In this document: positions 1 to 9,400 of the stretch, piece by piece
How positions within the stretch are numbered: the stretch's first letter is position 1
Layout of the letters: every line of letters begins with the position of its first letter
Assembly (NCBI GenBank): GCA_017553635.1
Contig: JAFZKN010000007.1
Location: 310,001-374,000 of the forward strand
Reading direction: 5' to 3'
Source: Treponema sp.
GTDB lineage: Bacteria > Spirochaetota > Spirochaetia > Treponematales > Treponemataceae
DNA length: 64,000 nt
Made by a program: the position numbers and the translations under genes
The notes under the pieces: generated by a model
The model's input: the letters and a program-made list of their open reading frames with translations, nothing else
What the model was told of the DNA's origin: nothing
Databases searched by the model: none

Positions 1-70
1 GGAGATGATTTTGTTTTTGAATAAAACCTGACCCGGGCAATTTTGTATGGAAATAAACATATAACATCTA

Positions 71-76
71 TATAAT
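71..76 (+). promoter_or_regulatory. -10 box abutting the start of the first gene (predicted leaderless)
   Basis: A perfect TATAAT lies 6 nt before the ATG at 83. Transcription from it would begin at or next to the A of the start codon. The intervening AAGGGA could pass for a Shine-Dalgarno site but would not be transcribed in full. No good -35 is visible at 16-18 nt. The same spacing recurs at many genes in this window. Confidence 0.55.
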
Positions 77-82
77 AAGGGA

Positions 83-1345
83 ATGAAATACAGAATAAAC
101 AGAAAAACACGGGTTTATTCCATTTTAACCGCATCACTTACATTTTTAGCAACAGCTGCATTATGTGCAGTCTGCATTATCCCGGAATTTAATAAAAAAA
201 GTTCACCGGAGATTTTTGTAATTGCTTTCTGCGGTTTTATGTTTTTATCTGCAGTTTCATATTTAATTTACACTTTAATAAAACAGTTAAAAAGTTTTAT
301 CATTCTCGATAAAGAAAATGGAATCACTTACTGCGATGGTTTTAAAACCGTTCAATTTAAACTAAAACTTGTAGAACAGCTTAACCGCGAAACATATGCT
401 TTTACTTTTCTTACATTAAAAAATGAAAAACTCCGTCATGAAATTGTCAATTTTTCACTATTCGAAGATAAAAGTGAAATTCATACTTTTCTTATAGACA
501 ATGTAACAGATAGATTTGGACGTCTCAAATTTAAAACAGAACAGATGATTCAGCAGGAACTTGATGCAGAAAATTTTTCTGATGAATTTACAGCACCGAC
601 TCAATCAGATAAAAAAGCCGATGAACGAACTATAAAAAACACAAATCGCATATTAAAAAAAGATTTTAAGGTTTTTAATATACAGCCTTTTCTATTTATA
701 ACCTTTGACATTCTGACAAATATAATTATTTTTTATGCATTTTTACACAAGAACATTCCTTTATGCATTGTGTATTTTGTTCTGCTTTTTATTTATCCTG
801 TCTATTCTCATTTTTCAAAAATATATTCGCTCGAAGACCTGTTTTACCATTTCACCTCTTTATTTTATCTTCCTGCTATTTTGACCGCAACTACAGTCGC
901 ACATCTGATTGATTTAAAATCTTTCTGCATAATAAGTGGTGTCCTTACTTTAATTTTCGTTCTTTTGCTTTTTTTACAGGATATAAAGAAAGGTTCAAAA
1001 ACAGATGCAGAAAAAATAATTGATTCAGTTCAGGAAGATTCATCAACATCGTTTTTTAGAAAAATTTTTATGGCAATTCTTCTTGGAACATGTCCGCTGA
1101 CTCTTATCAATGATATTTTTGACAGAAATGCAGATATCGTCCAGCAGGTTACGCCATTTTTGCAGGAGGAAATTTATTACGCAGAAGTTCCTGTAGAAAA
1201 AGATGGCGTATCAGAAAAAACTGTTTTTAAACTTCCTCTAAATTCAAAAAGCAAACTGGACGTTAATAAGCCTGTATTCTACCGATATAAAAAAGGATAT
1301 TTTAAAATATCATCAGTTTATTTTTTTAATAAAACAAAGGATTGA
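83..1345 (+). CDS. Polytopic membrane protein of unknown function
   Basis: No family is recognised. The 420-residue protein starts with two predicted membrane helices (about residues 12-33 and 43-66). A polar cytoplasmic or periplasmic stretch of about 130 residues follows, then four closely packed hydrophobic segments between about 198 and 300, and a last one near 330-345. The C-terminal 70 residues are hydrophilic and include a lysine-rich end. It stands alone and converges on the metallo-hydrolase gene. The start is supported by the TATAAT box 6 nt upstream rather than by a ribosome binding site. The membrane location is inferred from hydrophobicity only. Confidence 0.75.
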   Translation: MKYRINRKTRVYSILTASLTFLATAALCAVCIIPEFNKKSSPEIFVIAFCGFMFLSAVSYLIYTLIKQLKSFIILDKENGITYCDGFKTVQFKLKLVEQLNRETYAFTFLTLKNEKLRHEIVNFSLFEDKSEIHTFLIDNVTDRFGRLKFKTEQMIQQELDAENFSDEFTAPTQSDKKADERTIKNTNRILKKDFKVFNIQPFLFITFDILTNIIIFYAFLHKNIPLCIVYFVLLFIYPVYSHFSKIYSLEDLFYHFTSLFYLPAILTATTVAHLIDLKSFCIISGVLTLIFVLLLFLQDIKKGSKTDAEKIIDSVQEDSSTSFFRKIFMAILLGTCPLTLINDIFDRNADIVQQVTPFLQEEIYYAEVPVEKDGVSEKTVFKLPLNSKSKLDVNKPVFYRYKKGYFKISSVYFFNKTKD

Positions 1346-1347
1346 TT

Positions 1348-1383
1348 TAGAGTGCTTTATCTAATCTGTTATAAGACCGCTCT
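1348..1383. terminator. Imperfect hairpin between convergent genes
   Basis: An AGAGTG arm at the start and a CCGCTCT arm at the end flank an AT-rich centre, giving an imperfect stem in the 43-bp convergent gap. There is a TTTTA run just beyond it on the plus strand. It is a weak candidate for a bidirectional terminator. Confidence 0.3.
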
Positions 1384-1388
1384 CCATT

Positions 1389-2015
1389 TTACAAACTTAA
1401 AAAAGGATTTACTTTAATAAGCTCTCCATATTTTAACATCACGCCGTGTCCAAAGTAACATTTAACTTCTTCATTAAGACCAAGCGCGCTGATCTTTTTT
1501 ACACTCGAATAAATCTGTGATTCATCACCTGTCGGCAAATCCGTTCTTCCTATACTCGATTCGATTATCGTGTCGCCCGTAAAAAGAATTTTTTCTTCTT
1601 CAAAATAATAAACGCAGCTGCCACCAGTGTGTCCCGGTGTGTGAATTACTTTTACATCAAAGCCGCCGATTTTTATTTTTCCTTCTTTAAGCTGAACAAA
1701 CTCAAATCCCGGCACGAAAGAATTTCCCATCAGTACCGAGCCGTTTTGACGCGGGTTGTGCGCTAAATTCTGTTCACCAGTAAAGCAGTAAACCGGAACA
1801 TCAGGATATTCTTTTTTAAAATCATTTAATCCCATTATGTGATCAAAATGGCAGTGAGTTTCGATTACAAAATCAATTTTAGAAAGTTTTTTTAAATAAT
1901 CACTTATTTCCAAATCGTAATAACCAAGGTCAACTATAAAATTTCCTTTTTCACTTTCACACACATAAACATTGCACGAAAAATCTGTCTTACATACAAA
2001 AGTCTTTACGTTCAT
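1389..2015 (-). CDS. MBL-fold metallo-hydrolase (glyoxalase II-like)
   Basis: This is a metallo-beta-lactamase-fold hydrolase of about 208 residues. The zinc ligands are visible: the THCHFDH motif, then HTPGHTGGS, then FTGDTI, and a late FGHG histidine. That set is typical of glyoxalase II-like thioesterases and related hydrolases, and the true substrate is unknown. The start is placed at the internal ATG (MNVKTF) because AGGGAG lies 4 nt upstream. A longer frame reaching 2042 would overlap the upstream gene's stop. It lies 11 bp after the RluA-type gene, probably in one operon with it. It has no signal peptide and is probably cytoplasmic. Confidence 0.85.
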   Translation of the reverse strand: MNVKTFVCKTDFSCNVYVCESEKGNFIVDLGYYDLEISDYLKKLSKIDFVIETHCHFDHIMGLNDFKKEYPDVPVYCFTGEQNLAHNPRQNGSVLMGNSFVPGFEFVQLKEGKIKIGGFDVKVIHTPGHTGGSCVYYFEEEKILFTGDTIIESSIGRTDLPTGDESQIYSSVKKISALGLNEEVKCYFGHGVMLKYGELIKVNPFLSL

Positions 2016-2026
2016 AAAACTCCCTG

Positions 2027-2761
2027 TTAAACCTTCCACCACTCCTGCGGTTCTGGTACTTCAAACTTTTTTTCTTCGCCAGTCCACGGATCGTTATATT
2101 CAAGCGTGCGTGCATGAAGACACATCCTTCCAAAAGGGTCGGAATGTGCCCTGTAATTTTTGTCGCCCGCAATAGGATATCCCTTAGAAGCAAGATGTGC
2201 CCTTATCTGGTTTTTTCTTCCGGTATCAAGCTCGAGTTCAAAAACCGTAAACCGGCCGCTGCGCTTAACAATCTTAAAATGTGTGCGCGCAGAAATTTCT
2301 TTTTCGGTTTTTATACCGACAGCGCGCACATCTTTACCGCGACCTGCACCCCGCATCGTTCCGCGCTCTGCAACATATCCTATGTTATACGCATTGTATG
2401 AAAGGCTGTCATCAATGATTCCGCTGTCAGGAAGAATACCGTATTTAAAAAAGTTAGTCGGATTTTCTGCAAGCGCGATATACTTTCTGCTTTTTACAAG
2501 TGTATGCCAGCTGTCCATGATAATTTTCTGCGCGCGTTCGTTAGTCGCAAACATCATCACACCCGAAGTGTCCCTGTCCAGTCTGTGAACAGCCAGCGGC
2601 CGGTATTTCTGGGAATACTCACCTTTTTTACGTAATACCTGCTCAAGAATATCCCGGGCAGTTTTTACACGGCACCCCTCAAACGGAACAGACAAAAGCC
2701 CTTCAGGCTTGTCGATTATGATTATGTTTGCATCCTGGTATAAAATTTCAATCCGCTTCAT
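2027..2761 (-). CDS. RluA-family 23S rRNA/tRNA pseudouridine synthase
   Basis: This 244-residue enzyme converts uridine to pseudouridine in structured RNA. The RluA-family active-site motif HRLDRDTSG, carrying the catalytic aspartate, sits near residue 60. The later LDTGRKNQIRAHL and AGDKNY motifs are also present. There is no N-terminal S4 domain, so it resembles the short RluA/RluC-catalytic type. The exact RNA target cannot be told from sequence. It probably forms a small operon with the downstream metallo-hydrolase. The octamer GAATAAGT lies 9 bp upstream of the ATG on the coding strand. Confidence 0.88.
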   Translation of the reverse strand: MKRIEILYQDANIIIIDKPEGLLSVPFEGCRVKTARDILEQVLRKKGEYSQKYRPLAVHRLDRDTSGVMMFATNERAQKIIMDSWHTLVKSRKYIALAENPTNFFKYGILPDSGIIDDSLSYNAYNIGYVAERGTMRGAGRGKDVRAVGIKTEKEISARTHFKIVKRSGRFTVFELELDTGRKNQIRAHLASKGYPIAGDKNYRAHSDPFGRMCLHARTLEYNDPWTGEEKKFEVPEPQEWWKV

Positions 2762-2813
2762 TTAAATTCACTTATTCAATTTGTAAATAAACCCGCTCAG
2801 CGCCGAACATTGC

Positions 2814-3023
2814 CTAGTAGTGAGGCGGCTTTCTGTTAGGAATTTCTTCGTTCTGCATCAAGTCTTCTATTTTTTCTGAGAGCGCTTTGTTTACTGCAGT
2901 AAGTCTGTCAATTGTTTTAGTATGTTCAACTACAACCTCCTGAAGCTCAGAAGTAAACTCCTCGAGGTATGCAATTTTTGTTTCAAGTGCAATAAAGCGC
3001 TCTTCGATTTCTTTTTCGCTCAT
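2814..3023 (-). CDS. slyX: SlyX family protein
   Basis: This 69-residue protein is almost entirely one predicted coiled coil with leucine and isoleucine heptads. It ends in the short proline-rich tail RKPPHY that marks the SlyX family. The biochemical role of SlyX is unknown. The start codon directly follows the stop of the MscS-type gene with no gap, so the two are translationally coupled. Confidence 0.85.
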   Translation of the reverse strand: MSEKEIEERFIALETKIAYLEEFTSELQEVVVEHTKTIDRLTAVNKALSEKIEDLMQNEEIPNRKPPHY

Positions 3024-4004
3024 TTATTTTTTTACCTTCTTAGAAGCGCCGGACTTTTTTGCAACCAAAGCTTTTTTAGCAGAAGCAGATTTAAAGCCTG
3101 CAGTCTCTTCAGGAAAATTAACATCAATCTTTGTATAAGGAATTTCAATTTTTGCTTCATCAAAAACCTTTTTAATTCCGATGTATGCTGCGTTTTTTGT
3201 TGCAAGAAAATCTGCACTGTTAAACCATACTGCAAGAACAAGTTTAATTCCTGAGTCGCCAAAACCGTCAAACCATGCAGCAGGAGCCGGGTCTTTTAAA
3301 ACAGTTTTACAGAGCGCAGGAACTTTTTTTAAAGTCTCAAGTGCGTATTCCATGTCAGTATCATAACTTACATAAACTGTGATGCAGATTCTTCTTCGCG
3401 GAAAGAATGATGTGTTTAGCATATTGGAATTGATAATCGTCGAGTTTGGAATTCTTATAAGCTGGTTATCAAGTGTATGAATCTGAACAGACAAAAGACC
3501 GATTGTGTCTACAACACCTGTTTCACTTCCGACCGTAATAAGGTCACCGGGCTTCATAGTCTTTTCTGCAACGATAAAAATTCCGCTTATGATGTTACTA
3601 ACAGAGGTCTGAGCTGCAAATGCTAAAGCAACACCGGCAACTCCCGCTGCTCCCCAGATGGCAGAAAGTTTAACACCAAACAGACTCAAGATATACATCA
3701 CGACAATAAAGTAGTACGCATACTGAACGATTTTAAGAACGCCGACTGCTTTCTGTGGAGAAAGTTTTTCTGGCGGAACCTTTTTAATTGCACGGATACA
3801 AAGTTTGTAGATTATGTACAGTGCAAAAATCAAAAGTACCGTTCCAACAGCACTAATCAGATTATCCTTACACCACTTTGTTATTATATCTTTAAAAGAT
3901 GCTATTTTTTTCACAGCTGCAATTCCTGCATCATGCACGGTTCCTATTACAGCATTTCCCTCTGCAGATGTTTCTGCTGTCGTATCCAAGAAATAATAAA
4001 ACAT
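3024..4004 (-). CDS. MscS-family mechanosensitive ion channel
   Basis: This is a small-conductance mechanosensitive channel of the inner membrane that would release solutes on hypo-osmotic shock. It has two hydrophobic helices (about residues 48-68 and 88-112 from the chosen start). A glycine/alanine-rich pore helix of MscS type follows (AAGVAGVALAFAAQTS), then the beta domain with GDLITVG and RIPNSTI. The C-terminus is lysine-rich. The start is at the second ATG (MFYYF) because GGAGGAG sits 4 nt upstream, whereas the first ATG of a longer frame (4016) overlaps that site. SlyX follows immediately. Confidence 0.9.
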   Translation of the reverse strand: MFYYFLDTTAETSAEGNAVIGTVHDAGIAAVKKIASFKDIITKWCKDNLISAVGTVLLIFALYIIYKLCIRAIKKVPPEKLSPQKAVGVLKIVQYAYYFIVVMYILSLFGVKLSAIWGAAGVAGVALAFAAQTSVSNIISGIFIVAEKTMKPGDLITVGSETGVVDTIGLLSVQIHTLDNQLIRIPNSTIINSNMLNTSFFPRRRICITVYVSYDTDMEYALETLKKVPALCKTVLKDPAPAAWFDGFGDSGIKLVLAVWFNSADFLATKNAAYIGIKKVFDEAKIEIPYTKIDVNFPEETAGFKSASAKKALVAKKSGASKKVKK

Positions 4005-4032
4005 ACACTCCTCCATATATACTTATTCGAAT

Positions 4033-4665
4033 CTATTCGTTATGTTTACATAAATCATTTATAACACATTCATCGCACTTTGCATTCCGCGCAGTACAGA
4101 CGTATCTTCCATGTAATAATAACCAATGATGTGCATTTTTTAAATACTTTTTCGGAATCCTTTCAAGCAGATTTTTTTCTATTTCAATCGGAGTCGTTCC
4201 GCTTACAAGCCCGATTTTCGGACTTATACGCATTAAGTGTGTATCAACCGGCATCGTCGGCTGGTCAAATATCACATTTAAAACAACATTCGCAGTTTTT
4301 CTTCCAACGCCCGGAAGACTTTCGAGCTCTTCTCTTGTCGACGGTACTTTCGAATTGAATTTACTCAAAAGCATTTTACTTAATTCAATTATATTATGCG
4401 CTTTGTTTTTATAAAGACCAATTGAACGGATGTATGGAATCAACTTTTTTTCGCCGAGCTCCACCATTTTTTTTGGAGTAGAAGCAACTTTAAATAATTC
4501 TTTTGTTGCGATGTTAACACTTTTATCTGTTGCCTGCGCGCTAAGCACAACGGCAACTAAAAGTGTATACGGATTTTTATAATCGAGCTCAGAGACAGGC
4601 TCGGGATTCTGTTTTTTTAAGCGTTCAAAAACCGTAACGACTTCTTTATCCGATAAAAGTGTCAA
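4033..4665 (-). CDS. nth: Endonuclease III (DNA glycosylase/AP lyase)
   Basis: This bifunctional base-excision repair enzyme removes oxidised pyrimidines and nicks abasic sites. The helix-hairpin-helix LPGVGRKTANVV carries catalytic Lys123. The catalytic aspartate is Asp141 in VDTHLMRI. The C-terminal 4Fe-4S cluster ligands are Cys190, Cys197, Cys200 and Cys206 with the canonical 6-2-5 spacing. At 210 residues the length is normal. The start codon is TTG, with an AGAGGA ribosome site about 8 nt upstream. That site adjoins one arm of the inverted repeat separating nth from metK. Confidence 0.95.
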   Translation of the reverse strand: MTLLSDKEVVTVFERLKKQNPEPVSELDYKNPYTLLVAVVLSAQATDKSVNIATKELFKVASTPKKMVELGEKKLIPYIRSIGLYKNKAHNIIELSKMLLSKFNSKVPSTREELESLPGVGRKTANVVLNVIFDQPTMPVDTHLMRISPKIGLVSGTTPIEIEKNLLERIPKKYLKNAHHWLLLHGRYVCTARNAKCDECVINDLCKHNE

Positions 4666-4677
4666 TCTAAAATCCTC

Positions 4678-4748
4678 TTATGCGGCAATAACATTTACAA
4701 CTTCTGCAGCTTTCAGCGTGCAAACTCATAACCTTCCTTGCCGCATAA
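4678..4748. repeat. 11-bp inverted repeat between metK and nth
   Basis: The arms TTATGCGGCAA (4678-4688) and TTGCCGCATAA (4738-4748) are perfect complements separated by 49 nt. The element fills the gap between the metK stop and the nth ribosome binding site. It lacks a T-run, so it is not a standard intrinsic terminator. It may be a structured intercistronic element that processes or protects the metK message. Confidence 0.6.
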
Positions 4749-4750
4749 TA

Positions 4751-5923
4751 TTATTTTATCTCAGAAAGAATTTCTTTAACCTTGTCTGTTTTTTCCCAGC
4801 TGAATTCTTTGCGGCCAAAGTGTCCGTATGCTGCAGTGTTTGAATAAACAGGTTTCTTTAAATCCAGAGTTGTAATAATTCCAGAAGGAGTACAGTCAAA
4901 TACTTTAGAAACTGCCTTGCTCAATACAGAGTCTGCAACTTTACCTGTTCCAAATGTATCAACCATAATCGAAACCGGGAATGGTACACCAATCGCATAC
5001 GCAAGCTGAACTTCACATCTGTCTGCAAGCTTTGCAGCAACGATATTCTTTGCGATGTAGCGTGCCATGTATGCAGCAGAGCGGTCTACTTTACTTGGAT
5101 CTTTTCCAGAGAAAGCTCCTCCACCATGACGACCCATTCCACCGTAAGTATCTACGATAATTTTGCGTCCTGTAAGACCTGCATCTCCGTGAGGACCGCC
5201 GACAACAAATTTTCCTGTCGGGTTAATAAAATATTTTGTCTTTTTATCAAGAAGACCTGTCGGTTCTAAAACAGGCTTGATGACTTTAGAAATCAAATCT
5301 TCTTCTATCTGAGCGTGAGTTACATCAGGATTGTGCTGATGAGAAATTACGATTGTATCAATGCGTACAGGCTTGTGTCCGTCATATTCAATTGTAACCT
5401 GGCTCTTTGCATCCGGTCTCATCCATGCAATCTTTCCGCTTTTTCTTAAAGCAGCTGCTTCGCGGAGAAGTTTATGAGAAAACATAATAGGCGCCGGCAT
5501 CAATTCCTTTGTTTCGTTGCAGGCAAAACCAAACATCATTCCCTGGTCTCCGGCTCCCTGCTTTCCCTTATACTTTTTGAGGCCCTTACCTACAACACCC
5601 TGATTAATATCAGGCGACTGTGAGTGTATCGAGTTGAACACAGCCATCGACTTATAATCAAGTCCAAAATCTGCATCTGTGTAACCGATTCTTTTTGCTA
5701 CATCGCGGGCAATTTCCTGCACATTAAGTTCTTTAAAATTAGTCGTGAGTTCCCCACCGACAAGAACAAATCCAGTAGAAGTAAAGCATTCACATGCAAC
5801 GTGGCTTTCTGGATCTTTTGCAAGACATGCATCTAAAACCGCATCCGAAATTTGATCACACACCTTATCAGGGTGTCCTTCACTTACAGATTCCGAAGTG
5901 AATAAATAGTTTTTTTTGTCCAT
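4751..5923 (-). CDS. metK: S-adenosylmethionine synthetase
   Basis: MetK makes S-adenosylmethionine from methionine and ATP. The 390-residue length is normal. Signatures seen are SEGHPDK near residue 14, the GAGDQGMMFGFA hexapeptide region, the phosphate loop GGGAFSGKDPSKVDRS, and the IDTIVISHQH strand. The start is well supported by GAGG about 7 nt upstream. The leader of about 110 nt is rich in inverted repeats and is described separately. Downstream lies the inverted repeat before nth. Confidence 0.97.
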   Translation of the reverse strand: MDKKNYLFTSESVSEGHPDKVCDQISDAVLDACLAKDPESHVACECFTSTGFVLVGGELTTNFKELNVQEIARDVAKRIGYTDADFGLDYKSMAVFNSIHSQSPDINQGVVGKGLKKYKGKQGAGDQGMMFGFACNETKELMPAPIMFSHKLLREAAALRKSGKIAWMRPDAKSQVTIEYDGHKPVRIDTIVISHQHNPDVTHAQIEEDLISKVIKPVLEPTGLLDKKTKYFINPTGKFVVGGPHGDAGLTGRKIIVDTYGGMGRHGGGAFSGKDPSKVDRSAAYMARYIAKNIVAAKLADRCEVQLAYAIGVPFPVSIMVDTFGTGKVADSVLSKAVSKVFDCTPSGIITTLDLKKPVYSNTAAYGHFGRKEFSWEKTDKVKEILSEIK

Positions 5924-6035
5924 AAAATGGCCTCTTTTTAAGCGAAAGTAAGCTCGCTATGTAATTTGATAAGCGGAATTTAGTCAGTTCCGCCACTAAG
6001 CCAAGTAAAAAAATTACTTGTACTAATTGTGAAAT
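5924..6035 (-). promoter_or_regulatory. Structured 5' leader of metK
   Basis: Read 5' to 3' on the minus strand, the leader holds three structures. First is a perfect hairpin CAAGTAA/TTACTTG. Next come two interleaved repeats: ACTAA (5995-5999) with TTAGT (5980-5984), and GCGGAA (5973-5978) with TTCCGC (5988-5993). Last is a hairpin AGCGA/TCGCT (5941-5958) just before the GAGG site. The order of the interleaved arms allows either mutually exclusive hairpins or an H-type pseudoknot. I see no SAM-I, SAM-II or SMK-box consensus. Placement over metK suggests feedback control, which is inference. Confidence 0.5.
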
Positions 6036-6039
6036 ATAT

Positions 6040-6052
6040 AGTATATTATAAA
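6040..6052. promoter_or_regulatory. Divergent -10 region for metK and the CBM48 gene
   Basis: On the minus strand TATAAT (6045-6050) and TATACT (6040-6045) can serve metK. On the plus strand TATAAA (6047-6052) can serve the small glycogen-binding gene, whose ATG is at 6101. The boxes overlap, so the two promoters would compete for polymerase. Confidence 0.5.
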
Positions 6053-6100
6053 TAGTTTTTAGGCAATCTTTAAATCTGTTGCCATTTAAGGAGTTTTATC

Positions 6101-6415
6101 ATGGCTTTAAAAAAGACTTTTTCTAAGGATATGAAAAAGTGCACAGTCACTTTTACAGTTTCTAAAGAAGCAGCCGGAGAATCAAAAACTATCAATATTG
6201 CAGGCGATTTTAACAGCTGGAGCAGTACAGAAACCCCGCTTAAACAGGCTAAAGATGGTTCTTTTTCTGTAAAACTTACATTAGATGCCGGAAGAGAATA
6301 TCAGTTCAGATACTTACTTGATGGACACAAATGGGAAAATGACTGGAACGCAGACAAATATGTTCCGGCTCCATACTCAAACGCAGAAAACTCTGTAGTT
6401 ATTACTTCAAAATAA
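6101..6415 (+). CDS. Stand-alone glycogen-binding (CBM48/isoamylase early-set) protein
   Basis: The 104-residue protein is essentially one early-set beta-sandwich of the AMPK-beta/CBM48 type. It shows NIAGDFNSWS near residue 31, the central AGREYQFRYLLDG and the closing WENDWNADKYVPAPY, all hallmark positions of glycogen-binding modules. There is no catalytic domain and no signal peptide. It is probably a cytosolic protein that binds glycogen or another alpha-glucan or targets a partner to it. AAGGAG lies upstream of the ATG at the usual distance. The gene ends at a strong hairpin terminator. Confidence 0.85.
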   Translation: MALKKTFSKDMKKCTVTFTVSKEAAGESKTINIAGDFNSWSSTETPLKQAKDGSFSVKLTLDAGREYQFRYLLDGHKWENDWNADKYVPAPYSNAENSVVITSK

Positions 6416-6444
6416 TTTAAGTTGAATTTACTCAAACAAGCTAA

Positions 6445-6480
6445 AACGACCCGCGTCTTCGACGCGGGTCGTTGATTTTT
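6445..6480. terminator. Strong bidirectional intrinsic terminator
   Basis: A GC-rich perfect stem of about 12 bp (arm ACGACCCGCGTC) with a tight UUC(G)-type loop is followed by GATTTTT on the plus strand. An AAAA run on the other flank serves the minus strand. It separates the CBM48 gene from the convergent giant lipoprotein gene. Confidence 0.95.
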
Positions 6481-6491
6481 CACTTAAACCA

Positions 6492-9400
6492 TTACTCTGG
6501 TTGCATTTCTTTTATAACTGCATCCCCATCACGATATTCACAGTGCTTTTTGTAGAATGTCATTGCCCCATACAAATAATTTGTATTTCCACTTATACTC
6601 AAGCTCTGTCCAGGATAAAGTATATAATTTGAGAGTCCCGTTGGCACAGGTCCCTGCATACTCCAACTCCACCTTCCAGGTCCTTTTGTAGCAGCATCAG
6701 ATGGGACATTTCCCCTTAAAGGCTGCATATAAGCATTAACGTTTATTTTCCATGTTACCCAATACCATGTACTTCCAGTACTGTTTGTCATAGCTCTGAC
6801 CTTATTAAACTGAGAAGTTTCCCAGCTTACAGGGAACGAACTTATCGACAAACCTCCACTTGTATTATCTCCTCCACGAATATACAGCTGCTTATAAGTA
6901 CCGCTATAAGCAGTAACATCATCGTTAATTCCAGGAGCATTTGTCAATGTATAAACAGATCTATAAGCATATTCATAAGCTGTCTTTGTTACGCTATTTT
7001 TAGTTGTCGTTGCAGTAAGCTTATAAATATATCCGTTTGTTGTATTTGTGCTGCTTCCTAATGTCATGCTTACCGTACCATTAGATGTTGTCTGTGTGAC
7101 AGTTGCATTTGATAAACTGCGAGCCTTCTTCTTTATTGCACCACTATTTGTTGTATACGCATCTTGAGCATTTGTCTGACTCTGTACTGTTACTGTTGGC
7201 GTTACTCCAGGAGTCTGACAGTCTACTTTTACCTGAGCAGTTAATGGCTGTTCAACAGTCATAGTATTGTTTGCAGTACTGATATTTGAGATGACTTCAT
7301 CTTTCTTTTCAATTCGTATAACAGGATCTTCTACTCCATTTTCCGTCAATGTATATCCCGTTCCTGTAATACTATCATGGTTCTGCATATCTTTTACGAT
7401 GCCTGCGTCAATTACTATATCGTAATTTGCACCTTTAACAGGCAGTGCATAAGAATCCTGCAATGTTACAATAAGCTTTTTATTTTTATCGGTACCTGCA
7501 GAAGTTTTGTTTATTGTGATATAACTTGAATTAATCGGTATTGTAACTTTATGAGCATCTGCCGCCTGCAATGCAGAAATTACATCAGAACTTGTATTAT
7601 TCTTATCAAAGTTCAAAATATATTTTTCTACAGTATCTGGATTTTCATTTGCATCAGAACCAATTACCCCAAGTGTATAATAATCTCCTATAGAGCTTTC
7701 CTTTGCTTTAAAGTTGTTAAATTTGTTTACGTCCAGAACCGAAGGTGCCCTGTAATTTGCATCATGTGTAATTACAATATTGCCCGATGCCTTGCTTATC
7801 GGCTTATTAAATTCGATAGTAAGGACTTTAGCACTCGCATTATAAGTTGCAGCTACAACATAAGGAGAATCTGTTGCAATCGTGATATCCCTTGAATCGT
7901 TGAGATTCTTTCCTGTCGGAATCACTTTTACATAATCATCTATGACATTCCCTTTTTCATCCTTATATGTTCCGGTAATACTTGAGACATTAAGAGATGT
8001 ACAGTCATCTCCGTTTGCAACTGTATAAGTAAATGTTGCCTTTGTCGTTCCAGATCCAGAAGTATATACCGCTTCTTTATTATTGCTTAATGTAAGTTTA
8101 GCACCAGAAGCTATCGTTACCTTCTTTCTAAAGTTAAGATATACAGGTATTTCTTTTCCTGTTGTATAAGTACCTGTTGGCACTCCCGCTGTAATTGAGG
8201 TTAAGATATTTCCAATATCAATGTTAATATGATATTTATCCGAAGCTGCAAAGTCTGGAGACTTGTTTCCTGCGGCATCTTCCTGATATGCAAGAATATC
8301 ATATTCACCATTTTTATCTATCGTTACCTGCCCTGTATAATTTGACCATGACTTGCCATCATCTACAGAGTATTTTTTTATCACAGCATCATCGGAAATA
8401 TTTCCAAGCGTAAATTTCGCACCAGTATTTGCATAGATATAAGCACCCTTTGAAATACCAACGATTGTTGGCTTTCCAGGAGCTGTTGTATCAATTCGTA
8501 TATCTTTCAAATCTTCGTGTGTTACAGTATTTGTTACAGGACTATCCATTGCATTTCCTGCATCGTCCACTATTCCAGCACCAGAAATTACAATTCCATT
8601 GGAAGCAGCAACATCAAATTCATCTACATTTTCTCCAGCCTTTACCTTGTAAGTAAACAAACCTTTATTTGGTCCTGTTTTCTGGAATTTCGTTGTCTTA
8701 GAACCTGTATTGAGATTTAAGAAAACTTTATCCTCATCTCCAATTGTAACAGACTCAGAGAACTGTGCACTTATAAATATTTCTTTATCCTTTCCATATG
8801 AACCAGACGAAGTGACTCTTGATAAAGAAGTAATTTTTGGTTTTACAGTATCAATCTTTATAGTTCTTGAACCAGAAAACTTACCAGTTGCAGGCAAAGA
8901 ATTTACAATAGCAGCCCCATCTTTAGTTTTCATGTTAACAACTTCAAAGTCAGCGCCGTTTACCGTAGATTTCCAGACACTTGAATTTTTATTAACCGCA
9001 GTTACATCGAGTACATCAATATCCTCGCCCGAACGAACTTCATATTCAAAAATATGCTGATTCGTTTCCTGCGATGAAGTTGTACATCCCACAGTGCGTT
9101 TTGTTCCTGTAGAAGGAACATTTAAAGTCAATGTTGGTGAACCACCAGAAAATTTTACTGCCTTATTAAATTCAAGAATTATTTTTATCTTTTCACCAGC
9201 TTTGTATGAACCATCATTCTGTTCTGCTGTAATTCTTAAGAGTTCAGGATCGTTACTGCTTACAAAGAAGTTTTCATTTGTCTTTACAATATTACCTGCA
9301 AGATCCTTAAACGTCATTTCTATCAATGCAGTTGTAGCATCAGGAGGAGTGATATTGTTTGTTTCCCATTTTCCTGTACCATCTTCTTTTACATTAAGAG

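Noticed and set aside
1..82. Possible 3' end of an upstream gene at the window edge
   Set aside because: No convincing coding frame or family similarity in the 82 bases; only the promoter is supported.
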